Assembly: GCF_003852515.1 (NCBI RefSeq)
Contig: NZ_QAJK01000128.1
Location: 1 to 33,875, forward strand
DNA: 33,875 nt
DNA from: Variovorax sp. KBW07
GTDB lineage: Bacteria > Pseudomonadota > Gammaproteobacteria > Burkholderiales > Burkholderiaceae_C
Direction of reading: 5' to 3'
Made by a program: the position numbers and the translations under genes. Under the pieces are notes generated by a model. That model did no database searches, had not been told where the DNA came from, and saw only the letters and a list, made by a program, of their open reading frames with translations. The first letter of the stretch is position 1, and every line of letters begins with the position of its first letter. Of the stretch, positions 24,312-31,984 are shown piece by piece.

Positions 24312-25116
24312 AGAGGATGACGACGAGGGCCGAAAGGCCGAACCACTGGAATGCGTAACCGTAGTGCCTCTCCAGGCCCAGCGCCGGGGCCGGCCAGTCG
24401 CGCTGCAGGCCCTCGGAAGCCGGCCCGCCCTGCTGCAGCGACACATCGGTTCGCAGCGGCAGCTTGGTCTCGGCACGGAAGGCCTCCAGGTCGAGATTTT
24501 GCCGGATGGGAGAAGACCCCTCGGCGGCCGGTGCCGGGGCCGGGGCACCCGCGGCGGGCGCCGGGGCTGGCGTCTCGGCGGTGGCCGGCGCGGATGCCGG
24601 TGCCGGCGTGGGCGTTCCCAGTTCGAGCAGGTGGCTCGGCGGCGGCTCGATCAGGCCCGTGACCTCGACGATGCCGGCCGGCGTCTCGACATCGCCCAGC
24701 TTCGTGCGGTCGACGAAATTGCGCTGCACCCAGCCGCGCTGGACCATCACCGCCTGCTCGCTGCCTTCGAGCGCGAATGGCGTCATCACGTAGAAGCCGG
24801 GCACGCCGTGCATCTGGCGGTTGTCCAGGTAGACGGTTTGCGTGGGCAGCCACAGGCCGCGCAGGCGCACCGGGCGGTGCAGCGAATCGGAGGCTTTTTC
24901 GAGCGCCAGGAATTCGGCCTGGGTCAGCGGCGGCTTCTGCTTCTGGGCGTCGATGCTGGCCTGCAGCGATTCTTTCTGGGCGGCGCGCGACAGCTGCCAG
25001 CGGCCCAGCGACACGGTGGCGGCGAGCGTCAATACGGTCGCGATGGTGAGGAGCCAGAAGCGGCCGGAACCGCCGCGGGAGCGCCGTTCTTCGGGGTACA
25101 GGGGTTCGGGAGTCAC
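24244..25116 (-). CDS. SURF1-family cytochrome oxidase assembly protein
   Basis: SURF1 supports heme A insertion into oxidase subunit I. The 290-residue protein has an N-terminal helix (FWLLTIATVLTLAATVSLGRWQ, with the conserved GRWQ) and the SURF1 body (RPVRLRGLW, TVYLDNRQMHGVPGFYVMTP, VQRGWV). The C-terminal helix is HYGYAFQWFGLSALVVILYVWF. An Ala/Pro-rich insertion lies at residues 168-201. The start is a GTG at 25116 with no clear Shine-Dalgarno; further upstream lies the divergent DUF2909 gene 36 bp away. Confidence 0.92.
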   Translation of the reverse strand: MTPEPLYPEERRSRGGSGRFWLLTIATVLTLAATVSLGRWQLSRAAQKESLQASIDAQKQKPPLTQAEFLALEKASDSLHRPVRLRGLWLPTQTVYLDNRQMHGVPGFYVMTPFALEGSEQAVMVQRGWVQRNFVDRTKLGDVETPAGIVEVTGLIEPPPSHLLELGTPTPAPASAPATAETPAPAPAAGAPAPAPAAEGSSPIRQNLDLEAFRAETKLPLRTDVSLQQGGPASEGLQRDWPAPALGLERHYGYAFQWFGLSALVVILYVWFQFISPFRRSRRRARDGRF

Positions 25117-25152
25117 TGGAGGGAAAGGGGCGTGCGGCCGATAATGCGGGTC

Positions 25153-25374
25153 ATGAAATATTTCGTCGCCCTGGTGTTCGTGGGCATCTTCGTGAGCCTC
25201 GCTTTTGCGCTGTACTTCATGCTGAAGGACGGTCGCGACGGGCGCGCCAAAAGCGGCGGCATGGCGCGAGCGCTCACCTTTCGGATCGGCCTGTCGGTCT
25301 TTTTGTTCCTCTGCATGCTGCTCGCCTGGAAACTCGGCTACATCCAGCCCACCGGACTCCCGCTCGGCAAGTAG
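25153..25374 (+). CDS. Twin transmembrane protein (DUF2909)
   Basis: This 73-residue protein has two helices (YFVALVFVGIFVSLAFALYFML and ALTFRIGLSVFLFLCMLLAWKLGYI) joined by a charged loop (KDGRDGRAKSGG). It matches the DUF2909 twin-TM family found between oxidase genes in betaproteobacteria. Function is unknown; the location suggests oxidase assembly. ATG 25153 is preferred over ATG 25144. It is divergent from SURF1 and convergent with ctaE. Confidence 0.87.
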   Translation: MKYFVALVFVGIFVSLAFALYFMLKDGRDGRAKSGGMARALTFRIGLSVFLFLCMLLAWKLGYIQPTGLPLGK

Positions 25375-25400
25375 ATGGTGCTCGTTCCACGAGAACCATG

Positions 25401-25427
25401 AAAAAGGCGCCTTGCGGCGCCTTTTTT
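25401..25427. terminator. Bidirectional terminator between DUF2909 and ctaE
   Basis: AAAAAGGCGCC (25401-25411) pairs perfectly with GGCGCCTTTTT (25416-25426) around TTGC. T-runs are present on both strands. It ends the DUF2909 gene and the structural oxidase operon. Confidence 0.95.
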
Positions 25428-25451
25428 GTGGAATGCCGAGAGGTTCTTCGC

Positions 25452-26333
25452 TCAAAGCCAATAGACCAGCATGTAAAGGCCGAGCCAGACCACGTCCACG
25501 AAGTGCCAGTACCAGGCCGCGCCCTCGAAGCCGAAGTGGCGCTCCGGCGTGAAGTGGCCCTTCTGCAGGCGCAGCGTGATGAACAGCAGCATCAGCATGC
25601 CGATGAACACGTGCAGGCCGTGGAAGCCGGTCAGCATGAAGAAGGTCGAGCCGTAGGCGCCCGAGCTGAGCTTGAGGTTCAGTTCGGTGTACAGGTGGTG
25701 GTATTCATAGCCCTGCACGCCCAGGAAGATGATGCCCAGCAGCACGGTGAGCCACATGAAGCGGATCGTCTGTGCGCGGTGGCCGGCACGCAGTGCGTGG
25801 TGGGCAATGGTGAGCGTCACGCCCGAGCTGAGCAGCAGCGCGGTGTTGATGGTGGGCAGCCAGAACGGGCCCACGGTCTGGAAGGGCTCGACGATGCCTG
25901 CGGGCGAACCGGTCATGCCGGCCGCGGCGCTGGGCCACACGGCCTTGAAGTCGGGCCAGAGGATCGCGTTGTCAAGGCTGCCGAGCGTCGGCAGCGCGTG
26001 GGTGCGGGCCCACCACAGCGCCGTGAAGAAGGCGCCGAAGAACATCACTTCGGAGAAGATGAACCAGCTCATGCTCCAGCGGAACGAGAGGTCGATCTTG
26101 TGGCCGTACTGGCCGCTCTCGCTTTCGCCGATGGCGGCGCGGAACCACACGAACAGCGTGCCGAGCCAGACCACCATGCCGAGCAGCAGCGACCATGCGC
26201 CCCACTCGTGGCCGTTGATCCATTGCGCCGCGCCGAGGATGACGAAGAACAGGCCGATCGCCGCCATGACCGGATAGGCCGACGGTCCGGGCACGAAGTA
26301 GTAGGGCGTGGTGCCGTGGGTGGTTGAACTCAT
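25452..26333 (-). CDS. ctaE: Cytochrome c oxidase subunit III
   Basis: The 293-residue inner-membrane protein has seven helices. COX3 signatures are WSMSWFIFSEVMFFGAFFTALWW, NTALLLSSGVTLTIAHHAL, QGYEYHHL and the C-terminal FEGAAWYWHFVDVVWLGLYMLVYW. The ATG at 26333 has AGGAG 6 bp upstream and excludes a 12-residue upstream extension. It is the last gene of the structural oxidase operon, ended by the terminator about 25 bp beyond its stop. Confidence 0.97.
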   Translation of the reverse strand: MSSTTHGTTPYYFVPGPSAYPVMAAIGLFFVILGAAQWINGHEWGAWSLLLGMVVWLGTLFVWFRAAIGESESGQYGHKIDLSFRWSMSWFIFSEVMFFGAFFTALWWARTHALPTLGSLDNAILWPDFKAVWPSAAAGMTGSPAGIVEPFQTVGPFWLPTINTALLLSSGVTLTIAHHALRAGHRAQTIRFMWLTVLLGIIFLGVQGYEYHHLYTELNLKLSSGAYGSTFFMLTGFHGLHVFIGMLMLLFITLRLQKGHFTPERHFGFEGAAWYWHFVDVVWLGLYMLVYWL

Positions 26334-26397
26334 ATCAGCTCCTGGCTTTCTTTCTTCTCGTCGATTCAATGGATTCTGGATACCGTGGGATTCTTCG

Positions 26398-26607
26398 TCA
26401 GGGCGCGACCACGAAGCGCACCAGCAGCACCAGCCCGACCACGAAGACGATCACGGCCGCGAACGCCACCGCAATGATGTGCAGCGGGTTCAGCTTGCCC
26501 AGGTCTTCCTGGTAGGCGCTGTTCTTGCGAACGCCGAAGAACGACCAGCCCACAGCCTTCACCGTGTCCCACAGCGTGGCCTTGGGCTTGTTCGGGGGAA
26601 CGGTCAC
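26398..26607 (-). CDS. DUF2970 small membrane protein
   Basis: The 69-residue protein has a soluble N-terminus (TLWDTVKAVGWSFFGVRKNSAYQEDL) and one helix (HIIAVAFAAVIVFVVGLVLLVRFVV). It fits the DUF2970 family, which is typically found between cox11 and subunit III in betaproteobacteria. Translation starts at GTG overlapping the cox11 stop (GTGA). An assembly role is inferred from context only. Confidence 0.88.
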   Translation of the reverse strand: MTVPPNKPKATLWDTVKAVGWSFFGVRKNSAYQEDLGKLNPLHIIAVAFAAVIVFVVGLVLLVRFVVAP

Positions 26608-27230
26608 GAGCGCGGCTCATTCGCGGCATTCGAAACAGCAGCCACCGGTGCCGGCGGCGTCTTGCCGCCCACCTCGAAGAAGGTGTACGACAGCGTGATG
26701 GTCTTCACGTCCTTGGAAATCTTGGGGTCGATCACGAACGCGACCGGCCATTGCTTCTTTTCGCCCGGCTCCAGCGTGTACTGGTTGAAGCAGAAGCACT
26801 CGAGCTTGTTGAAGTACGGCGCGGCCTGCTGCGGCGCATAGCTCGGAATGGCCTGCGCGGCCATGCGGCGGTTCTGCACGTTCTGGAACTCGTACATCAC
26901 GGTGTTCAGCTGGCCGGGGTGTACCTCGATGGTCCGCTCGGCGGGCTTGAAGTCCCAGAGGCCGCCGCGCACGTTGGAGTCGAACTCGACCGTGATGGTG
27001 CGGCTCATGTCGACCTGCGTGTTGTCGGGCACGCGCACGTTCTTGCCGCCGCTGGCACCGCCCGGCACCTCGAGCTCGGAGAGCGCGAGGATGTTGATGC
27101 CGGTCATCTCGCAGATGGCGCGGTACATCGGCACCAGCGCGTAGCCGAAGGCGAACATGCCGCAGGTCACCACGGCAAGCTTGCCGACCATGCGCACATT
27201 GGCGCGACGGATGCGTTGGCCGAGGCTCAT
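26604..27230 (-). CDS. ctaG: Cytochrome c oxidase assembly protein CtaG/Cox11
   Basis: Cox11 delivers copper to the CuB site of subunit I. The 208-residue protein has one N-terminal helix (LAVVTCGMFAFGYALVPMYRAICE), then a periplasmic immunoglobulin-like domain. The copper-binding CFCF motif is in KLECFCFNQY (about 143-152), and the C-terminus has TITLSYTFFEV. It sits between the small assembly gene and the DUF2970 gene, both expected partners. Confidence 0.96.
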   Translation of the reverse strand: MSLGQRIRRANVRMVGKLAVVTCGMFAFGYALVPMYRAICEMTGINILALSELEVPGGASGGKNVRVPDNTQVDMSRTITVEFDSNVRGGLWDFKPAERTIEVHPGQLNTVMYEFQNVQNRRMAAQAIPSYAPQQAAPYFNKLECFCFNQYTLEPGEKKQWPVAFVIDPKISKDVKTITLSYTFFEVGGKTPPAPVAAVSNAANEPRS

Positions 27231-27264
27231 GAGGTGCTGCTTCCGTTCGGTGAATGGCGATGCG

Positions 27265-27381
27265 TCAGCGGGCGCCGAAGAAGACCATGCGCACGATGAA
27301 GCCGATGAAGAAGATCACCGCGATGGAGGCCAGCGTGAGCCCCATGCGTCGGTTGTTCTTTCTTTGTTCAGGCGTGGTCAT
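27265..27381 (-). CDS. Cytochrome oxidase small assembly protein (38 aa)
   Basis: A 38-codon gene between ctaD and cox11 reads MTTPEQRKNNRRMGLTL, then a single helix ASIAVIFFIGFIVRMVFFG and the end AR. It occupies the only gap between these genes (35 bp from ctaD, 34 bp to cox11). A small single-helix protein of this type, annotated as a cytochrome oxidase small assembly protein, is standard at this place in Burkholderiales. It probably interacts with Cox11, which is inference. Confidence 0.85.
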   Translation of the reverse strand: MTTPEQRKNNRRMGLTLASIAVIFFIGFIVRMVFFGAR

Positions 27382-27415
27382 CGTCGTGCGGTCGCTTGGC
27401 TTGGCTGGCTGTCGG

Positions 27416-29053
27416 TCAACCGATCACCTTGGTGGCGGTCGCGTCAAGCTTGGGCGGGTTCTCGAAGGTGTGGAACGGTGCCGGCGAAGGCACTTCCCAT
27501 TCGAGGCCCTCGGCGCCTTCCCATGGCTTCTGCGCAGCCTTTTCACCCTTGCCGCGCATGGTGGGCAGCACGATGAACAGGAAGAAATACAGCTGGGCAA
27601 AACCGAAGAAGAAGGCACCGACCGACGCCAGCGCGTTGAAGTCGGCAAACTGCATCGGGTAGTCGGCGTAGCGTCGCGGCATGCCGGCAAGGCCCAGGAA
27701 GTGCATCGGGAAGAAGGTGACGTTGAACGAGATCAGCGACCACCAGAAGTGGACCTTGCCGCGCGTTTCGTTGTACATCACGCCGGTCCACTTGGGCACC
27801 CAGTAGTAGAAGCCCGAGAACATCGCGAACAGCGAGCCGGCCACCAGCACGTAGTGGAAGTGGGCCACCACGTAGTACGTGTCCTGCAGCTGCGTGTCGA
27901 TGGGTGCGACCGCGAGGATCAGGCCGGTGAAGCCGCCCATCGTGAACACGAAGATGAAGCCGACCGCGAACAGCATGGGCGTCTCGAAGGTCATCGAGCC
28001 CTGCCACATGGTGGCGATCCAGTTGAAGATCTTCACGGCCGTGGGCACCGCGATCAGCATGGTCGCGTACATGAAGAACAGCTGGCCGGTGAGCGGCATG
28101 CCGGTCGTGAACATGTGGTGGGCCCACACGATGAACGACAGGATGGCGATCGACGAGGTGGCGTACACCATCGAGGCATAGCCGAACAGGCGCTTGCGGG
28201 CGAACGCGGGCACCACCTGGCTGATGATGCCGAAGGCCGGCAAGATCATGATGTAGACCTCGGGGTGGCCGAAGAACCAGAAGATGTGCTGGTACATCAC
28301 CGGGTCGCCGCCGCCGGCGGGGTTGAAGAAGCTGGTGCCGAAGTGGCGGTCGGTCAGCGTCATCGTGATGGCGCCGGCAAGCACGGGCATCACGGCGATC
28401 AGCAGGTAGGCGGTGATGAGCCAGGTCCAGCAGAACATCGGCATCTTCATCAGCGTCATGCCGGGAGCGCGCATGTTCAGGATGGTGACGATGATGTTGA
28501 TCGAGCCCATGATCGACGAGGCGCCCATGATGTGCATCGCGAAGATGCCCGCGTCCATCGAGGGACCCATCTGCAGCGTGAGCGGTGCGTACAGCGTCCA
28601 GCCTGCAGCGGGTGCGCCGCCGGGCATGAAGAACGAACCGACCAGCATCAGCGCCGCGGGAATCAGCAGCCAGAAGCTGAAGTTGTTCATGCGCGCGAAC
28701 GCCATGTCGGAGGCGCCCACCTGCAGCGGGATCATCCAGTTCGCGAAGCCCACGAAGGCCGGCATGATGGCGCCGAACACCATGATCAGGCCGTGCATGG
28801 TGGTGAACTGGTTGAACAGCTCGGGGTTCACCAGTTGCAGGCCGGGCTGGAACAGCTCGGCGCGGATCAGCAGCGCGAGCACGCCGCCCACCATCAGCAT
28901 CGTGAAGCTGAACAGCAGGTAGAGCGTGCCGATGTCCTTGTGGTTGGTCGCGAACACCCAGCGGCGCCATCCGGTTGGCGCGTGGTGGTCGTGATGCTCG
29001 TCGTGTGCGTGATCGCCGGTGGCGTGACCGTGGGGGTCGAGGACTGCACTCAT
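27416..29053 (-). CDS. ctaD: Cytochrome c oxidase subunit I
   Basis: The 545-residue heme-copper oxidase catalytic subunit has 12 helices. Signatures are the heme a ligand region FTTMHGLIMVF, the CuB/cross-linked Tyr region FWFFGHPEVYIMILPAFG, WAHHMFTTGMP, and YYVVAHFHYVLVAG, which carries heme a3 and heme a ligands. The glutamate-type D-channel pattern is present. The first 27 residues are unusually rich in His and Asp (HGHATGDHAHDEHHDHH). It follows ctaC by 52 bp. Confidence 0.98.
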   Translation of the reverse strand: MSAVLDPHGHATGDHAHDEHHDHHAPTGWRRWVFATNHKDIGTLYLLFSFTMLMVGGVLALLIRAELFQPGLQLVNPELFNQFTTMHGLIMVFGAIMPAFVGFANWMIPLQVGASDMAFARMNNFSFWLLIPAALMLVGSFFMPGGAPAAGWTLYAPLTLQMGPSMDAGIFAMHIMGASSIMGSINIIVTILNMRAPGMTLMKMPMFCWTWLITAYLLIAVMPVLAGAITMTLTDRHFGTSFFNPAGGGDPVMYQHIFWFFGHPEVYIMILPAFGIISQVVPAFARKRLFGYASMVYATSSIAILSFIVWAHHMFTTGMPLTGQLFFMYATMLIAVPTAVKIFNWIATMWQGSMTFETPMLFAVGFIFVFTMGGFTGLILAVAPIDTQLQDTYYVVAHFHYVLVAGSLFAMFSGFYYWVPKWTGVMYNETRGKVHFWWSLISFNVTFFPMHFLGLAGMPRRYADYPMQFADFNALASVGAFFFGFAQLYFFLFIVLPTMRGKGEKAAQKPWEGAEGLEWEVPSPAPFHTFENPPKLDATATKVIG

Positions 29054-29105
29054 TTCGTTGTTCCTTGCAATTTCTTCTTCGCGGAGCGCTGCTGCTGCTG
29101 CCGGG

Positions 29106-30293
29106 TCACTTGCCGCGCAGGGCCAGCACTTCGGCCGGCTGCACCAGTTGGCCCGTCTTGTTCGACCAGCTGTTCTTGGTGTACGTGGCCACTGCCGCGA
29201 GGTCGGTGTCGCTCAGTTGCTTCCAGGAAGGCATCGCGCCGTTGTTCTGGCCGTTCAGGAGCACCGTGAGCTGCACCTTGTGGTCGGCGTCGGTCACCTT
29301 GGCGGCGCCGTCGAGCGGCTTGATCGGGCCCGCGCCCTTGCCATTGGCCTGGTGGCAGGCGGCGCAGTTGGCGGCATAGACCTTCTCGCCGCGCACCAGC
29401 ATGTCGGGCAGCGTCCAGACCTTGGTCGGGTCGTCTAGCTTGGCGGCGGCTTCCTTGCGCTTGGTGGCAACCCAGGCCGTGTAGTCGGCGGCCGAAACCA
29501 CCTTCACGTGGATCGGCATGTAGGCGTGTTCCTTGCCGCACAGTTCCTGGCACTGGCCGTAGTAGTCGCCCACGGTCTCGGCACGGAACCAGGTGTCGCG
29601 CACGAAGCCGGGAATCGCGTCCTGCTTGAGGCCCAGTTGCGGCACGGCGAAGGCATGGATCACGTCGTTCGCGGTGGTGATGATGCGAACCTTCTTCTGC
29701 ACCGGCACGACCAGCGGGTTGTCGACCTTCAGCAGGTAGTCGTCGGGCATGGTGCCCTTGGCGCCGGCGTCGGACATGGCACGCTGCGAGCTGTCGAGCG
29801 TGGAGATGAAGGCCAGGCCCTCGCCTTCGCCGTTCAGGTAGTCGTAGCCCCACTTCCACTGGTAGCCCGTGGTCTTGATCGTGAGGTCGGCGTTGGTGGT
29901 GTCCTTCTGGGCCACCAGCACCTTGGTGGCGGGCAGCGCCATCACGATCACGATGAGGAAGGGCACGATGGTCCAGATGACCTCGACCACCACCGATTCA
30001 TGGAAGTTGGCCGCCTTGTGGCCGACCGACTTGCGGTGCTTCCAGATCGAATAGAACATGACCGCGAACACGGCAACGAAGATGACCGTGCACAGGATCA
30101 TCATGATCGTGTGCAGGAAGTGCTGTTCCTGCGCGATCTTGGTCACTCCGACCGGAAGATTCAGCTGGCGCACCGAAGGGCCGCCGGGCAGATCGTTGAC
30201 TGCGTGCGCCGCGCTGCTGAAAGCCGCGCCGGCCGCCAGCAACAGATTCGCCGGCCTGTACTTATTGCGCCAAATGCTCTTCATCGTGTTCAC
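29106..30293 (-). CDS. ctaC: Cytochrome c oxidase subunit II fused to cytochrome c (caa3-type)
   Basis: The 395-residue protein has a signal peptide (cleavage near AHA, residues 29-31) and two helices (about 60-82 and 101-120). The CuA cupredoxin domain has ligands H213, C248, C252, H256 and M259 (YYGQCQELCGKEHAYM). A C-terminal cytochrome c domain has heme motif CAACH (310-314). The fused heme domain passes electrons to CuA. A GTG start at 30293 has GAAG upstream; ATG 30284 (MKSIWRNK) is the alternative. Confidence 0.96.
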   Translation of the reverse strand: MNTMKSIWRNKYRPANLLLAAGAAFSSAAHAVNDLPGGPSVRQLNLPVGVTKIAQEQHFLHTIMMILCTVIFVAVFAVMFYSIWKHRKSVGHKAANFHESVVVEVIWTIVPFLIVIVMALPATKVLVAQKDTTNADLTIKTTGYQWKWGYDYLNGEGEGLAFISTLDSSQRAMSDAGAKGTMPDDYLLKVDNPLVVPVQKKVRIITTANDVIHAFAVPQLGLKQDAIPGFVRDTWFRAETVGDYYGQCQELCGKEHAYMPIHVKVVSAADYTAWVATKRKEAAAKLDDPTKVWTLPDMLVRGEKVYAANCAACHQANGKGAGPIKPLDGAAKVTDADHKVQLTVLLNGQNNGAMPSWKQLSDTDLAAVATYTKNSWSNKTGQLVQPAEVLALRGK

Positions 30294-30345
30294 GTTTCTT
30301 CAATTTTTTCGACAAACCCAACCGTGCAGCACTGCGCGAGCCCCC

Positions 30346-30822
30346 TCAGGCGCCACGCAACGCCATGCGAATCTCGCGGGCCAGCGCGGCACGCAACTCC
30401 GGGCGTACATAGCGCCCCACCCTGACCGATCGACCCTGCCCCGAGACCTCGATCAGCGAGCGATCACCGGCCTGCGGTTCGATCCGCACCTGGTGCGGAA
30501 GAAATTCAGTGCGTTCGTAGTGCCCACCGTTCTCGAGCTCCACGACAAGACGTCCACCCTGCAGCGCGATCTTCTCGCCATCGGTCGCGTGCCTTGCGTA
30601 CACCATGAACGCAAACCCGACAGCGGCCAGTTCGAGCCAGGCAAATGGCAGCACCAGCGGCGCACCGTGAAGCCAGAACAGCGTGCCTGTGCCGAGCGAT
30701 ACCACGCACAGCGAGGCGTAGAGCCAGCCCAGCTGGCTCGGCGTCACCGAGCAGTTTCGCTTCAGGAACCAGTGGATGCTCTGGCCTGAAACGGTGGCAA
30801 ATCGAAAGACGGAATTCGACAC
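30346..30822 (-). CDS. DUF2244 membrane protein upstream of the oxidase genes
   Basis: The 158-residue protein contains WFLKRNCSVTPSQLGWLY and two adjacent helices (about 30-70), then a cytoplasmic region with LENGGHYERTEFLPHQVRIEP. This matches DUF2244, which commonly precedes ctaC in proteobacteria. Function is unknown. The longer frame upstream is unlikely; a GTG at 30822 (VSNSVFRFA) fits the family start although no Shine-Dalgarno is obvious. It is the first gene of the structural oxidase operon. Confidence 0.82.
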   Translation of the reverse strand: MSNSVFRFATVSGQSIHWFLKRNCSVTPSQLGWLYASLCVVSLGTGTLFWLHGAPLVLPFAWLELAAVGFAFMVYARHATDGEKIALQGGRLVVELENGGHYERTEFLPHQVRIEPQAGDRSLIEVSGQGRSVRVGRYVRPELRAALAREIRMALRGA

Positions 30823-30865
30823 GGGCGAGTTCAGCAAATCGGTGCGTCGATGGCCGCCAAAACCT

Positions 30866-30885
30866 CTCGTACAACGCTCGTACAA
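30866..30885. promoter_or_regulatory. Tandem 11-bp-period repeat upstream of the oxidase operon
   Basis: CTCGTACAA occurs twice (30866-30874 and 30877-30885) with two bases between, so the repeats face the same side of the helix. On the operon strand it reads TTGTACGAG twice, 44-63 bp upstream of the DUF2244 start. The spacing suits tandem response-regulator or sigma-factor binding. No factor is identified. Confidence 0.45.
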
Positions 30886-30997
30886 ACAGGATCCGACACC
30901 CCTCGATCGCGGGACAATACCCGCGAGTTTCACGCAACGGCGGATTGTAGCGGGTAGAGCGCAGCGGCCGCGTGGCGCATGGGACGCCTACGGGTCA

Positions 30998-31007
30998 CTA
31001 CTAGTAG
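30998..31007. promoter_or_regulatory. Perfect palindrome CTACTAGTAG
   Basis: A 10-bp perfect palindrome lies between the methyltransferase 3' end and the oxidase operon. On the operon strand a TACAAT hexamer lies about 50 bp downstream of it. It could be an operator for the oxidase operon or chance. Confidence 0.25.
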
Positions 31008-31047
31008 GCAAACAGGCCCTGTATCGGGCACTCCGCCGGACGCTCAG

Positions 31048-31962
31048 TCAGGCCCCCGGCCGGCCGCGCTGGAGCATCGATCGCATCTCGCGCAGCGACA
31101 CCGCGCTCTCGGCCGACAACGACACGCGCGGCGTCGGCTTGAAGGCATGGCCGTAGATGACCTCGAAGGTCAGCGCGATGTGGCCGGCGTTGCCTTCGGC
31201 GGGTGCGAGTTCGGGCAGCGCCTTCTTCAGCGACTGGTGCCAGGCCTTGCCGCGCAGCGCACCGAAGCGCGCCGGATGCAGGTTGCGACCCAGCGTGCGC
31301 AGCTCCGCCAGCGCCGCCTCGGGCGTGGCCCAGGTCAGCACGATGCGCTCCATGTCCATCACCGGCTCGGCAAAGCCGGCATGCACCAGCATGTCACCCC
31401 AGTCGTGCATGTCGGTGTACTCGTGGCCGGCCGCGGGCCAGCCCAGCCGGGCATGCAGCGCGCGCAGCTCGCGCACGGTGTCGGGCCCGAGGCAGGAGAA
31501 CATCAGGAAGCCGTCGGTTGCCACCAGCCGGTGCCATTGCGCGATGAGGGCCTCGGGGTCGGCCGCCATGTGCAGCGACATGTTGGCCCAGAGCAGGTCG
31601 ACGCCCTCTTCGGGCGGCGCGTCGAAGCGAGCCTTGCCGCCCTGCCAGCGGCGTGCACTCCACCAGGGCGCGGCCAGCGCCTCGCCCGTGGCGGCGGCCA
31701 GCGCCGGCTCGGGGTCGATCACGAAAGAGGCGGCGTCGCGGTAGCGCTTGGCCACCAGCTCGTGCGCCTCGAGGCCGCCGCGCAGCGGGGACCAGTCGGC
31801 CCATGTGCGGGGCTGCGCCTTGATCCATTGCAGCCGGTCTTCCATCCGGCGGCCGATTTCCTCATGCAGCCAGGGCGAACCGTCGGCGGGCGCGAGCCGA
31901 CGCCAGCGGGCAGCCGCCGTGGGATCGATGGTCGGCGGTCTTCTTGCGGGGTCGGTGGCCAT
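31048..31962 (-). CDS. BioC-like SAM-dependent methyltransferase
   Basis: The 304-residue protein resembles malonyl-ACP methyltransferase BioC: VDLLWANMSLHMAADPEALIAQWHRLVATDGFLMFSCLGPDTVRELR (about 150-196) matches the acceptor-side core of that family. The glycine-rich motif I expected before it is not recognisable; the region reads SFVIDPEPALAAATGE. Either motif I has diverged or SAM binding is altered. BioC starts biotin synthesis, but no other bio gene is present. The ATG at 31962 is 22 bp from the divergent comF start; longer frames overlap comF. Confidence 0.75.
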   Translation of the reverse strand: MATDPARRPPTIDPTAAARWRRLAPADGSPWLHEEIGRRMEDRLQWIKAQPRTWADWSPLRGGLEAHELVAKRYRDAASFVIDPEPALAAATGEALAAPWWSARRWQGGKARFDAPPEEGVDLLWANMSLHMAADPEALIAQWHRLVATDGFLMFSCLGPDTVRELRALHARLGWPAAGHEYTDMHDWGDMLVHAGFAEPVMDMERIVLTWATPEAALAELRTLGRNLHPARFGALRGKAWHQSLKKALPELAPAEGNAGHIALTFEVIYGHAFKPTPRVSLSAESAVSLREMRSMLQRGRPGA

Positions 31963-31984
31963 GGGGCCGTGAGTATATTGAGCG

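Noticed and set aside
29054-29105. CTG/CAG-like short tandem repeat between ctaC and ctaD
   Set aside because: It has only a few units of GCTGCTGCTGC in a GC-rich spacer; too short to claim a functional microsatellite.
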